This document shows, one piece after another, positions 7,262 to 16,116 of a DNA stretch of 64,000 nt. Each line of letters begins with the position of its first letter. Position 1 is the first letter of the stretch. Location of the stretch: positions 372,001 through 436,000 of the forward strand of contig NZ_JACIBC010000004.1 of assembly GCF_014195095.1 (NCBI RefSeq), given 5' to 3'. The position numbers and the translations under genes are program-made. Source of the stretch: Rhizobium sp. BK602. Its GTDB lineage: Bacteria; Pseudomonadota; Alphaproteobacteria; Rhizobiales; Rhizobiaceae. Below the pieces are notes generated by a model that worked only from the letters and a program-made list of their open reading frames with translations, ran no database searches and was not told where the DNA came from.

Positions 7262-9976
7262 TTACGATAACAGTTCTTTGAACATACCGTTTTTTTCTAA
7301 AAGATCGCTCGTCGTGCCGCTTTCGACAAGACTGCCATGGTTGAACACCAGAACGCGGTCGAATAGCTCGGCGAAGCCAGGATTCGTCAGAACCCAGATG
7401 ACCGCGGGCGCATAATCCCCCCGGTCGAGTCCGGTCAGGATGGCGCGCGCAATCTGTTCCTGGACGCGGTGGTCCAATGCCGACAGCGGGCGGTTGCAGA
7501 TGATGTAGTCGGCGCGCTTCAGCAAGGCGCGGCTGAGATTGAGCTTCTGACGCTGCACGTTGGTCAGCCGCTTGCCGCCGGAGCCGACGTTGAAATCCAG
7601 CCCGATCGACAGCACGCTATCCTGCAAGCCCAGCCGTTCGAAGACGTCGTACATGATGGAATGGATGCGCTCCGGCGCATTGGCCTGCTGATGCGCGATC
7701 CTGCCGAACAGCACATTGTCCATCAAGGTCGCCGAGGCGGTGAAACGCTCGGGATCGTAGCGCTCGATCACCCGCGCGAGATCGGCGGGAATGTGCTCGT
7801 AGAACTTGATGCGCGTGGCAACGATCTTCTCCATCAGCGTCTGCGTCAGCAGACCGAAGCGGTGGCGGGGTTCGATATAGGAGAAGCTCAGGCGGATGAT
7901 GGCCGCCCGTTCGTCCGGTGTGGCCGCCGCGTAACCCTTGCCGTTCAGTTTCTGCAGCATCGCCTCATAGGTCGGAATATCTTCCGGCGTCATGAAGGTG
8001 AGCTGCTGGAAGAAGGGATGGTCCGGCGGCAGGTCGGTGAAGAGCTCGACCGCGTTCTCGGCGATCTCCAGACCCATGTCGTAGAGATCGTTGTTGAGGC
8101 CGGTCTCCGTGAACAATTGCCGGAAATAGGGATGGGCGGCAAGCTGGCGATTGGTCATCAGATGCCGGTTCAGCGTGCCGAACAGCAGGTTTTCGCCGAC
8201 GGTGGCCTGCGAATTATAGGCATCGAATTCGAAGGGAACGACGAGATCCTCGAGATGTTCCTCCTTCAGCCTGAGCCGCAGCGCCTGGCGCAGCTCGACG
8301 ATGCGCGAGGTGAGGTCCTCATGGGTGGCCACATCGACGGTCGAGCGCAACGCCATGTCGAGAATGTCCTGCGACATGGCAACGGCATCGAGCACCGGCC
8401 GGATGGCCGCATAGATATCGTTCGGTCCGGTGGCGCCGGCGGAGGCATAATCGACCCAATCGCTGTTGAGATCGAGTTCCGGATTGCCGGCACGGCGGGC
8501 TTCGGCCATCTGCCATTTCATCGCGCTGGCTTCGGCATCGTCATAGACGGCGGCGGCCAGGGGCGCATGTTTCAGGCCGTAAAGAAGGTTGCTGCGCAAC
8601 GTGCCATCGAAGAAGAACGTTTCCGACGAGGCATAGGCGATGCGCCGCCCGGTGAGCGATTCCGGCAGTTCCAGCAGATCGTGGCCGTCGATGGTGATGC
8701 GGCCGCTATCCGGCCAGATCAACCGTCCGAAGGCTTCGGCGAGGTATTCGCCACCGGCACCGCTCTCGCCGACGATCGCCACCTTCTCGCTCGGATTAAT
8801 CTCCACCGACACATGGTCCAGGACACGCGCGCCGCTGTCGTCGACAATGGTGAGGTTCGTCGCGACCAGCGGATGGGTCAGGCGGCCGGCGGGTGCCGGG
8901 GAGACAAGCTGGATCCTCGGCGCGATCAGGTCGTCGACGCTGAACTGCTCGACCACCTGATTGTACTTGACCTGCACGTCCTGGCGCGACTGATCCCAGT
9001 CGATCAGCTCCTTCAGCGGCCCCGGCAGATCCTTGTAGGCATTGATGACGGCCACGAGCTGACCGATATCCAGCCGGCCCTGCAGCGCGAAGAAACCGCC
9101 GATCGAATAGAAGAGGAACGGCGTCACCTGGGCGAGGAAGTTGTTGATGAATTTCACCAGGAACTTCCACTGATAGAGATCGTAGCGGATCTTGAAGATC
9201 AGCCCGAGGCGGTGGGCGATGTCGGCGCGCTCGAGATTGGTGGTGTCGTTGGCATGGATCATGCTGATGCCCTCGACGATCTCGCCGACGCGGCCCGACA
9301 GTTCGCGTGCCGTCAACTGCCGCTGGCGGCCGAGGTCGAGCAGTCGCTTGCGCATGCGCGGGATGACGATCGCCTGCACGGCAACGATTGCCGCGGCGAT
9401 CATACCCAGCCAGAAATTCTGCATGATGATGAAGACGAGCGCGGTGATCGCCTGGCCGCCGAGAAGCGCCGGCTGCACGAAGGCATCGCCGGTGAAGCCG
9501 CCCATCGGCTCCACCTCGTCCTTGATCATGGTGGCGATCTCGGCCGGCTTGACCCGCTTGAACTGCGACGGCGGGAAGCGCAGCACGCGGTCGATCAGCT
9601 CGAAGCGGATGCGGCGCAGCATGCGCTCGCCGAGCCGACCCTTATAGGTATTGATATAGAGCTTGAAGAGGCCGTTGAGGACGACGAGCGCCAGGAACAC
9701 CAGGCTGAGTGCGATCAGCATCCAGAACCGGGTGAGCTGCAGACCCTGAAACACCTCGACATGCCCGAGCAGCGGCAGATCGAAAGCGATATGCATGAAG
9801 GTCTGGGTATCGCCGGGATGCTCGAACCCCTTGCCCTGGATCGGTCCGTTGACGATCTGCTTCGGCAGGTCGAAGGACAGAAAGTAAGGGATCATCGAGG
9901 CCGCGACGATCGTCAGGATCCAGATCTGCTCCAGCCGGGTGTTCGACCAGATGTAACGCGCTAGGCTTTTTTCCAT
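7262..9976 (-). CDS. Atypical ABC half-exporter with degenerate, split ATPase domain
   Basis: A 904-residue protein. Residues 1-335 form an exporter-type ABC transmembrane domain with about six hydrophobic segments. The nucleotide-binding domain begins near 375, but Walker A is GESGAGGE at 403-410 (no Lys or Ser/Thr), the Walker B/catalytic region is IICNRPLSALD (Asn and Arg in place of Asp and Glu) and the H-loop His is Asn (LTNPGF). Between the Q-loop region (about 450) and the signature-like RLTNVQRQ (803) lies an insertion of about 280 residues. A motif of the type ATxxxNLLFG occurs three times, at about 458, 591 and 749, as if the Q-loop region had been copied. ATP hydrolysis looks unlikely. 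It is paired with a cNMP-binding protein and lies downstream of a glycosyltransferase trio. Confidence 0.85.
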   Translation of the reverse strand: MEKSLARYIWSNTRLEQIWILTIVAASMIPYFLSFDLPKQIVNGPIQGKGFEHPGDTQTFMHIAFDLPLLGHVEVFQGLQLTRFWMLIALSLVFLALVVLNGLFKLYINTYKGRLGERMLRRIRFELIDRVLRFPPSQFKRVKPAEIATMIKDEVEPMGGFTGDAFVQPALLGGQAITALVFIIMQNFWLGMIAAAIVAVQAIVIPRMRKRLLDLGRQRQLTARELSGRVGEIVEGISMIHANDTTNLERADIAHRLGLIFKIRYDLYQWKFLVKFINNFLAQVTPFLFYSIGGFFALQGRLDIGQLVAVINAYKDLPGPLKELIDWDQSRQDVQVKYNQVVEQFSVDDLIAPRIQLVSPAPAGRLTHPLVATNLTIVDDSGARVLDHVSVEINPSEKVAIVGESGAGGEYLAEAFGRLIWPDSGRITIDGHDLLELPESLTGRRIAYASSETFFFDGTLRSNLLYGLKHAPLAAAVYDDAEASAMKWQMAEARRAGNPELDLNSDWVDYASAGATGPNDIYAAIRPVLDAVAMSQDILDMALRSTVDVATHEDLTSRIVELRQALRLRLKEEHLEDLVVPFEFDAYNSQATVGENLLFGTLNRHLMTNRQLAAHPYFRQLFTETGLNNDLYDMGLEIAENAVELFTDLPPDHPFFQQLTFMTPEDIPTYEAMLQKLNGKGYAAATPDERAAIIRLSFSYIEPRHRFGLLTQTLMEKIVATRIKFYEHIPADLARVIERYDPERFTASATLMDNVLFGRIAHQQANAPERIHSIMYDVFERLGLQDSVLSIGLDFNVGSGGKRLTNVQRQKLNLSRALLKRADYIICNRPLSALDHRVQEQIARAILTGLDRGDYAPAVIWVLTNPGFAELFDRVLVFNHGSLVESGTTSDLLEKNGMFKELLS

Positions 9977-10197
9977 CGCTTATTGCATGCTTCCAAGTTC
10001 AACGAACTTCGCCGCGAGTATCGGCGCCGATGTTACAGAGGTGCGGGAGGAATTCATCGTGGATGTGCGGCCCTAGTTTGAAACGGGACGCCGCCCGGTC
10101 TTTTGCCCAGCTATCCTCCCGATTCATGATTTCGTATTTTATATCACAAGATTGCGGAAAACGAGGGGGGCAAAACGACGAGGCGGGTGACAGACCG
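9977..10197. other. Intergenic region between glycosyltransferase trio and atypical ABC gene
   Basis: About 220 bp with no convincing gene in any frame. It should hold the 3' end signal of the upstream glycosyltransferase message and a promoter for the atypical ABC gene. A short AT-rich patch at about 10120-10160 is the only compositional feature. No clear terminator hairpin was found. Confidence 0.3.
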
Positions 10198-11355
10198 TCA
10201 CCCCGATATTGACCGTAAATCACGCATGATCGCCGCTGTCCGCTCCGCACCGGAAAGGTCGATATCGGCGGTCGATGGCTTTGGCCGCGACAGCGCCTTG
10301 TCGATGGCGCCGACCAGCAGATCCGTCGTCAACCCCGCCTCCGGCAGGGCGAGCGCCAAGCCGAGTTTCTCGAGACGCTCGGCACGCACGGACTGTTCGG
10401 TTTCGCCACCGGCCGTAAATGGAACCAGAATGGAACGACAGCCGGTGACGAGGAGATCCCCGACCGTGTTATAACCCGCCTGCGAGATCGACAATTCCGC
10501 GCCGCGCAACAGCGACGGGAAATCCTTGCGGAACCGGACCACCGTCACATTGCCGGGCGCATCCGTCGCCAGGCCGGCAAAATCCTGTTCCGGCAGGTTC
10601 GGCCCGGTCACCAGCAGCCAGCGCCGATCGGTCGCGATGCGGCTTGCCGCCTCCAGCGAGGCGCGGATCAGGTCGCGCCCGACCGCGCCGCCGCCGGCCG
10701 ACACCACGATGTCGAAGACTTCGACCGGTTCCGGCGGCAAGGGCGGCGCCACGATGCCGGTATAGGTGATCTTGTCGGAAATCGCCGCCGTCAGCGGAAA
10801 GGTTTCCTCCAGCCGGACGAAGCCCGGATCGCCATGGACGAGAACACCGTCGAAATGCTCGCGGAGCAATTTCACCGTCTCCTCGTCGCGCCCCGGCTTC
10901 TTCTGCTGCTGCAGGATGTCGCGCACCGAGGTAAAGAGCTTCGGCCTGGGATCGGCCTTGGCGATGGCATCGAGCAGCGGCAGCAGTTCGAAGCGCATCT
11001 GGCGGCGACCGAAGGGGAAGGCTTCGATGATGACCACGTCGGGCTCGGCCGCGCGAAAAGCCTCCAGCAGCAGGTCGCGCCGCGCCGAGAGAAATTCCTC
11101 GCCGGCAGCCTCGCCCGCCTGATCGGCCAGGCCGGAAAAGCCGGCACTGCTGGCAACGACCGGCGGCAGGGTGACGGATGTGACATCGGGTCCGGGAAAA
11201 CCACTGACCGGCAAGCCGCCGGTGACCACCGTCACCTGGCAGCCGTCCCTAGCCATGGCACTGGCGATGCGGCTGGCGCGGGCGAGATGGCCGATGCCGA
11301 GCAGATGCTGGACGTAGAAGAATACCCGCGGAGACGATGTCTGGAGGGCCGTCAT
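10198..11355 (-). CDS. GT-B fold glycosyltransferase (MurG/family 28-like)
   Basis: A 385-residue cytoplasmic glycosyltransferase-like protein. The N-terminal half begins RVFFYVQHLLGIGHLARA, a glycine/histidine loop typical of GT-B acceptor domains; the C-terminal half has a sugar-nucleotide-binding signature region with SISQAGYNTVGDLL and VPFTAGGETEQSVRAERL, as in MurG-type C-terminal domains. The start was chosen because its ATG overlaps the upstream stop as ATGA (11352-11355), indicating translational coupling. It is the last of three consecutive glycosyltransferase genes that probably build one glycan or glycolipid. Donor and acceptor are unknown. Confidence 0.82.
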   Translation of the reverse strand: MTALQTSSPRVFFYVQHLLGIGHLARASRIASAMARDGCQVTVVTGGLPVSGFPGPDVTSVTLPPVVASSAGFSGLADQAGEAAGEEFLSARRDLLLEAFRAAEPDVVIIEAFPFGRRQMRFELLPLLDAIAKADPRPKLFTSVRDILQQQKKPGRDEETVKLLREHFDGVLVHGDPGFVRLEETFPLTAAISDKITYTGIVAPPLPPEPVEVFDIVVSAGGGAVGRDLIRASLEAASRIATDRRWLLVTGPNLPEQDFAGLATDAPGNVTVVRFRKDFPSLLRGAELSISQAGYNTVGDLLVTGCRSILVPFTAGGETEQSVRAERLEKLGLALALPEAGLTTDLLVGAIDKALSRPKPSTADIDLSGAERTAAIMRDLRSISG

Positions 11356-12611
11356 GCTGATTTCCGCCACTGCTCTTCCTTTTGCCACTGCTCCTCGAAC
11401 AGCCGCGTCAATTGCCGGATGCTGGAATGATGGTCGAAATGCTCGCGCACCCGCCGTTCGGCGGCGTCACCCAGCCGATGGCGCAGCGCCGGGTCGCGGA
11501 TCGCCCGTTCCAGTGCCACTGCCAGCGCTTGCGGGTCCTCCGGCGGCACCACGAAACCATTCTCACCATCGGTCAGAAGTTCCGGCACGCCGGAAATATG
11601 GGTCGACAGGCAGGGGAGACGCTGGCTCGAGGCTTCCACAAGCACGTTCGGCAAACCGTCGCGATCGCCATCGGCCGCGACCCGGCAGGCCAGCGCGAAA
11701 AGGTCCGCCTGGCGATAATGGGATAGCACCTCTTCCTGCGCCAGCGCCCCTTTCCAGGTGATGCGGTCGGCGATGCCGAGCGTGTCGGCCAGTCCCTTCA
11801 GCTTGGCCAGCCCGTCGCCGCCGCCGATGTGGGTGAAGCGCCAATGGAGGTCGGCAGGCAGCAGCGCCAGTGCCTTCAAGAGCACGTCATAACCCTTCTT
11901 CTCCACGGCGCGGCCGACGCTGAGAAGGAAGACGGGATCGGAGGCCTGCGAACCGTCGCGGTCGGAATGCGCGCCGGCAAAGGGGCCGAAGCGGGCGAGA
12001 TCGAGGCCGTGATAGCTCAGATGCACATGGTCGGGCACCGAGGCCAGATCGCGCATGTGCTCGTAGCCGCTGCGAGTGCAGGTCACCGCCCAGCGGGCGC
12101 GGTCGAGCTTTTCGGAAAGCTCCCAGTCCGGCGAGGTCCAGATATCCTTGGCATGCGCCGAGCAGGTCCAGGGAATACCGGTCATGATGCTCGCATAGGC
12201 CGTCACCGAGGCCGGCGTGTGGATGAAATGCGCATGCAGCCATTCGCCATTGTCCGGCCACTCATGCGCCAGCACCAGCGCCTGTCCGAAGCGGCGCACG
12301 CGGTTCGGGGTGATATCGCGCTTCAGGTCGGCCCAGAACTGCTTCAGCAGCGGCTTGAAGCCCGGCTTGCGAATACCGGCGAAGAAGGCGCGCAGGACGC
12401 GCAGCGGCTCGTCATGGAGATATTCCGGCAGATAGACCACCCGCGCCTTGATCTCGTCATGGACGGGATGGCGCTTCTTGTCGGTCGGCCTGCGCATCGA
12501 GATCAGCGTCAGGTCGAAGCCGGCCTTTTCCAGGCCGAGCAACTCCTGCGCGATGAATGTCTCGGACAGGCGGGGATAGCCCTTGAGGACCACCAGGATC
12601 TTTTTGCGCAT
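11352..12611 (-). CDS. Family 4-like glycosyltransferase
   Basis: A 419-residue GT-B enzyme of the GT4 type. The N-terminus starts RKKILVVLKGYPRLSETFIAQE, characteristic of exopolysaccharide/colanic-acid-type transferases, and the C-terminal domain has LLSVGRAVEKKGYDVLLKAL and the E-x7-E region around LPNVLVEASSQRLPCLST followed by SGVPELLTDGENGFVVPPED. It should use a nucleotide sugar and retain the anomeric configuration. It lies 17 bp after the upstream MurG-like gene and overlaps the downstream transferase by 4 bp, so the trio is one operon. The product could be a surface polysaccharide or glycolipid; the sequence does not say which. Confidence 0.88.
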   Translation of the reverse strand: MRKKILVVLKGYPRLSETFIAQELLGLEKAGFDLTLISMRRPTDKKRHPVHDEIKARVVYLPEYLHDEPLRVLRAFFAGIRKPGFKPLLKQFWADLKRDITPNRVRRFGQALVLAHEWPDNGEWLHAHFIHTPASVTAYASIMTGIPWTCSAHAKDIWTSPDWELSEKLDRARWAVTCTRSGYEHMRDLASVPDHVHLSYHGLDLARFGPFAGAHSDRDGSQASDPVFLLSVGRAVEKKGYDVLLKALALLPADLHWRFTHIGGGDGLAKLKGLADTLGIADRITWKGALAQEEVLSHYRQADLFALACRVAADGDRDGLPNVLVEASSQRLPCLSTHISGVPELLTDGENGFVVPPEDPQALAVALERAIRDPALRHRLGDAAERRVREHFDHHSSIRQLTRLFEEQWQKEEQWRKSA

Positions 12612-12628
12612 CGACAGGTTCCGATGCT

Positions 12629-13843
12629 CTATTCGGCGACGATCGACAGCGGCGGATATTGCTCGCGGTCGTCGAACCATTCGCCGACGATGCGGGAAAT
12701 ATGCACCAGTCCTTCCAGCCGCATATTCTCGCCGCTCGCCGAGGGCGGCGCGCGCTCCGGCAGGCGCTTCAGCGCCGCGGCAAGCTGCTTCGGATCGGCC
12801 GATTCTTCCGGCAGGAGCATATCGACGAGGCCAAGCTCGCTTGCCCGCTGGGCCCGGATCAGCTGCTCCTCGCGCGGCCGCGTGCGCGGGATGATCAGCG
12901 CCGGCTTGTCGAAGGACAGGATCTCGCAATAGGTGTTGTAGCCGCCCATGGCGACCACGCCCTTGGCGCCGGCGATCAGTTCCTCCATCTTGTTGTCGAA
13001 TTCGATCACCTGAAGACAGGCAATCTTGCTGGCACGCTCCAGAAGCTGGATACGCTCCTTGGCGGGCATATAGGGGCCGAGCACGATCAAGGTCTTGTGC
13101 TGCAGGGTGTCGTCCTGCTCATAGGCGCTGACGACATCCTTGACGAGATCGGCGCCATCGCCGCCGCCGCCGGTGGTGACCAGCAGGTAGTCTTCATCCG
13201 GCACATGTTCGGACTTGGTGCCCTGCGAGGAGACGCTGCGCTGCAGGAAGCCGACGAACTCCATCTTCCGGCGCACGCCGGCGGGCACATCGAGACCGGC
13301 GAGCGGATCGTAGAAATCCGGCGGACCGTAGACCCAGACGCGGTCGTAGAACTGGTCGATCTTCTGCAGCGCGTTGTTCTTCTTCCATTCGGCGTCGAGC
13401 AGATAGGGAGCGTCCATGACGTCGCGCATGCCGAGCACCAGCGTCGTGCCGCGCGCCTTCAGATATTGCAGGGTCTCCTCGACCTCGCCCTTGAGGCCCA
13501 TCGGCTCCTTGTCGACGATGAAGATGTCGGGCTGGAAGGTCTCGGCCGTGTGGCGGATGATCGACTGGCGCATCTTCAGCGTTTCCTGAAGATCGACATG
13601 GCTCGCCATCGACGTATATTCGCCGTCGCGCAGCTTGATGACGCTCGGCACCTTCACGAAATCGACCCGCGCCCGATAATCGAAAGCGCCGGCGATGGTC
13701 GCGCCGGAAATGATCAGAACCTTCAGCCCGCGATAGTTCTCGACAAGCGCATGCGCGATCGTCCGGCATCGCCTCAGATGACCCAGCCCGAACGTGTCGT
13801 GACTGTACATGAGGATTCGAGCATCTTCTAAGCGCCGCTTCAT
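12629..13843 (-). CDS. MurG-like glycosyltransferase (family 28 C-terminal type)
   Basis: A 404-residue GT-B protein. The N-terminus has ILMYSHDTFGLGHLRRCRTIAH, and the C-terminal domain has YLLVTTGGGGDGADLV, then GVVAMGGYNTYCEILSF and ALIIPRTRPREEQLIRAQRA, the donor-site architecture of MurG and related glycolipid transferases. The ATG at 13843 is preferred over a TTG six bases upstream because GAGG lies 9 bases before it. It is first in the glycosyltransferase trio and shares a similar N-terminal histidine loop with the third member, suggesting an old duplication. The substrate is unknown; a lipid-linked acceptor is plausible for this family. Confidence 0.85.
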   Translation of the reverse strand: MKRRLEDARILMYSHDTFGLGHLRRCRTIAHALVENYRGLKVLIISGATIAGAFDYRARVDFVKVPSVIKLRDGEYTSMASHVDLQETLKMRQSIIRHTAETFQPDIFIVDKEPMGLKGEVEETLQYLKARGTTLVLGMRDVMDAPYLLDAEWKKNNALQKIDQFYDRVWVYGPPDFYDPLAGLDVPAGVRRKMEFVGFLQRSVSSQGTKSEHVPDEDYLLVTTGGGGDGADLVKDVVSAYEQDDTLQHKTLIVLGPYMPAKERIQLLERASKIACLQVIEFDNKMEELIAGAKGVVAMGGYNTYCEILSFDKPALIIPRTRPREEQLIRAQRASELGLVDMLLPEESADPKQLAAALKRLPERAPPSASGENMRLEGLVHISRIVGEWFDDREQYPPLSIVAE

Positions 13844-13945
13844 GGGCAAAAACCTCGGGGGTGGAAGTCATTTTCGCGGGGTGCTGGCACGCGCCGCCCG
13901 CAGCCGCTCTTCAAATTGCAATCCATGTCCTGGCCACGTTTTCCG

Positions 13946-15121
13946 CTATTTGTAGGGATCGGCCGCGTCGCGCAAGCCATCTCCTAAAAAGTTGAACGCC
14001 AGAATGACCAAAATGACCGGCACCATCGGGAAAAGGAGCCAGGGATAAAATGCAATGACGCTGACGCTCCTCGCCTCGGTCAAAAGGATGCCCCAGCTCG
14101 TGATCGGCGGGCGAAGGCCGAGGCCCAGGAAGCTCAGCGCGGTTTCGCCGAGGATCATGCTGGGAATCGAAATCGTCGCCGTCGCGATCAGGTGCGACAT
14201 GAACCCCGGCACCAGATGACGGCCGATGACCCGCGGCGTGCTCGCACCCATGAGCTGCGCAGCAAGAACATAGTCTTCCTCGCGCAAAGACAAGAGCTTG
14301 GAACGTACGGCGCGCGCAAGGCCGGTCCAGTCGAGGATGCCGAGGATGATGGTGATGCCGAAATAGATGAGGATCGGGCTCCAGCTCACCGGCATGATGG
14401 CGGCGAGCGCCATCCACAAGGGTAGGCTCGGCAGCGATTGCAGCACTTCGATGACACGCTGCACCAGCAGATCGAAAAGCCCGCCATGGTAGCCCGCAAG
14501 ACCGCCGATGACGATGCCCAGCACGAAACTGATGGCAATGCCGATCAGCCCGATCGTCAGCGAGATGCGCGCACCGTAGATGATGCGCGACAGGACGTCG
14601 CGCCCCAGGCGGTCGGTGCCGAGCAGATACATCTGGCCGCCGACGGCCGGACAGACCAGATGGACGTTCGAATCCACCAGGCCCCAGAAGCGATAGGCGT
14701 CGCCGCGGCAGAAGAAGCGGATCGGCTGAACATCCGCGGTATTGTCGGTATAGACCCGCCGCAGCGTATCGAGGTCGAGCGTCATCTTGCGGCCGTAGAC
14801 GAAAGGCCCGACGAACCGGCCCTTGTCGAAGAAATGGACGGCCTGCGGCGGCGAATGGATATACTCGACATTGCGCGTATGCAGACCATAGGGCGCCAGG
14901 AACTCGACGATCAGGGTCATGCCGTAAAGCAGCAACAGGAAGATGCCGGAGGCAAGCGCGAGCTTGTGCCGCTTGAACTTCCACCACATGAGCTGCTTCT
15001 GCGAGGCCATGTAATAACGCGCCTGACCGGCGGACATGGCTTCGAACTGCTCCGGATCGAAAGCGGCTGTCGAAACGTAGTGTTCGAGAGGGGCGCCGGG
15101 GCGCGGCAGGGGTGCGGTCAC
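13946..15121 (-). CDS. Peptide ABC transporter permease, YejE/DppC type with long loop
   Basis: A 391-residue permease. After the first helix (about 60-80) comes a periplasmic stretch of roughly 100 residues containing YIHSPPQAVHFFD, VYGRKMTLDLDTLRRVY and PIRFFCRGDAYRFWGL, an extension typical of the YejE-like branch and absent from ordinary DppC. The family motif LLGTDRLGRDVLSRIIYGAR follows, then the membrane domain with FLGLGLRPPITSWG. Translation starts at a GTG that overlaps the stop of the YejB-like gene as GTGA (15118-15121). It functions with the neighbouring permease, binding protein and double ATPase in uptake of an oligopeptide or peptide-conjugate. Confidence 0.92.
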   Translation of the reverse strand: MTAPLPRPGAPLEHYVSTAAFDPEQFEAMSAGQARYYMASQKQLMWWKFKRHKLALASGIFLLLLYGMTLIVEFLAPYGLHTRNVEYIHSPPQAVHFFDKGRFVGPFVYGRKMTLDLDTLRRVYTDNTADVQPIRFFCRGDAYRFWGLVDSNVHLVCPAVGGQMYLLGTDRLGRDVLSRIIYGARISLTIGLIGIAISFVLGIVIGGLAGYHGGLFDLLVQRVIEVLQSLPSLPLWMALAAIMPVSWSPILIYFGITIILGILDWTGLARAVRSKLLSLREEDYVLAAQLMGASTPRVIGRHLVPGFMSHLIATATISIPSMILGETALSFLGLGLRPPITSWGILLTEARSVSVIAFYPWLLFPMVPVILVILAFNFLGDGLRDAADPYK

Positions 15122-16116
15122 TTCGTGCTCCTGCCTTGCAAGCGGATACGGGGATCGAGGAAGCCGAGCGCGATATCCGAGATCAGCACGCCGACGACGT
15201 TCAGGAAGGCGAGGAACATCAGGAAGGAGCCGGCCAGATACATGTCCTGGCTCTGCAGCGACTTGATCAGCATCGGCCCTGTGGTCTCCAGCGACAATAC
15301 GATGGCGGTGATTTCCGCTCCCGAGATGATCGACGGCAGGATCGAGCCAATGTCGGCGACGAAGAAGTTCAGCGCCATGCGCAACGGATATTTCACCAGC
15401 GCCTTCAGGGGATGCAGCCCCTTGGCGCGAGCGGTGATGACATATTGCTTCTGCATCTCGTCGAGCAGGTTGGCGCGCAGGCGGCGGATCATGCCGGCGG
15501 TCCCCGCCGTGCCGACGATGATGACCGGTATCCACAGATGCGACAGGATCGAACGCGCCTTTTCCCAGCTCATCGGCTGCGACAGGTATTTCTGATCCAT
15601 CAGATGGCCGATGGAGACGCCGAACCAGACATTGGCGAAATACATCAGGATCAGCGCCAGCATGAAATTCGGGATGGCGATGCCGAGCAGGCCGAGGAAG
15701 GTCAAGCCGTAGTCGCCCCAGCTATATTGATGGGTGGCGGAATAGATGCCGATGGGAAACGCGATCAGCCAGGTCAGCAGGATCGTCGTCATCGACACCA
15801 GGATCGTCAGCCACAGCCTGTCGCCGACGACCTCGGAGACCGGAAGCTGATATTCGAAGGAATAGCCGAAATCGCCGTGCAGCATGCCGGCGGCCCAATA
15901 GACATATTGCAGGGCGATCGGCTTATCGAGCCCGTATTCGTGGCGAAGGGTCTCGATCTCCTGCAGGTTGGCGGTCTCGCCCTGCGCGCGCAGCTCGGCG
16001 AGCTGGCTTTCGAAGAAGTCGCCGGGCGGCAGCTGGATGATGGTGAAGACCAGTATCGAGATGACGATCAGCGTCGGGACCATCACCGCAAGGCGCCAGA
16101 GGATGTATTTAAGCAT
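15118..16116 (-). CDS. Peptide ABC transporter permease, YejB/DppB type
   Basis: A 332-residue inner-membrane permease with an N-terminal helix (residues 8-30, LAVMVPTLIVISILVFTIIQ) and the DppB-type motif PPGDFFESQ, then five more helices and the coupling segment VITARAKGLHPLKALVKYPLR. The C-terminal DIALGFLDPRIRLQG is conserved in the family. It overlaps the upstream binding-protein gene by 8 bp and the downstream permease by 4 bp, so stoichiometric translation is likely. With its partner permease it would form the membrane channel of the importer. Confidence 0.93.
   Translation of the reverse strand: MLKYILWRLAVMVPTLIVISILVFTIIQLPPGDFFESQLAELRAQGETANLQEIETLRHEYGLDKPIALQYVYWAAGMLHGDFGYSFEYQLPVSEVVGDRLWLTILVSMTTILLTWLIAFPIGIYSATHQYSWGDYGLTFLGLLGIAIPNFMLALILMYFANVWFGVSIGHLMDQKYLSQPMSWEKARSILSHLWIPVIIVGTAGTAGMIRRLRANLLDEMQKQYVITARAKGLHPLKALVKYPLRMALNFFVADIGSILPSIISGAEITAIVLSLETTGPMLIKSLQSQDMYLAGSFLMFLAFLNVVGVLISDIALGFLDPRIRLQGRSTK

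Noticed and set aside
7469-9964. A very long open frame (831 codons) on the plus strand opposite the atypical ABC gene.
   Set aside because: Its composition is Asp/Glu/Arg/His/Gln-rich low-complexity sequence typical of the antisense frame of a high-GC gene, and it has no recognisable domain, whereas the minus-strand frame encodes a clear ABC membrane protein.
9999-10250. An 83-codon minus-strand frame upstream of the atypical ABC gene.
   Set aside because: It overlaps the end of the glycosyltransferase gene in a different frame and shows no domain or good start site.
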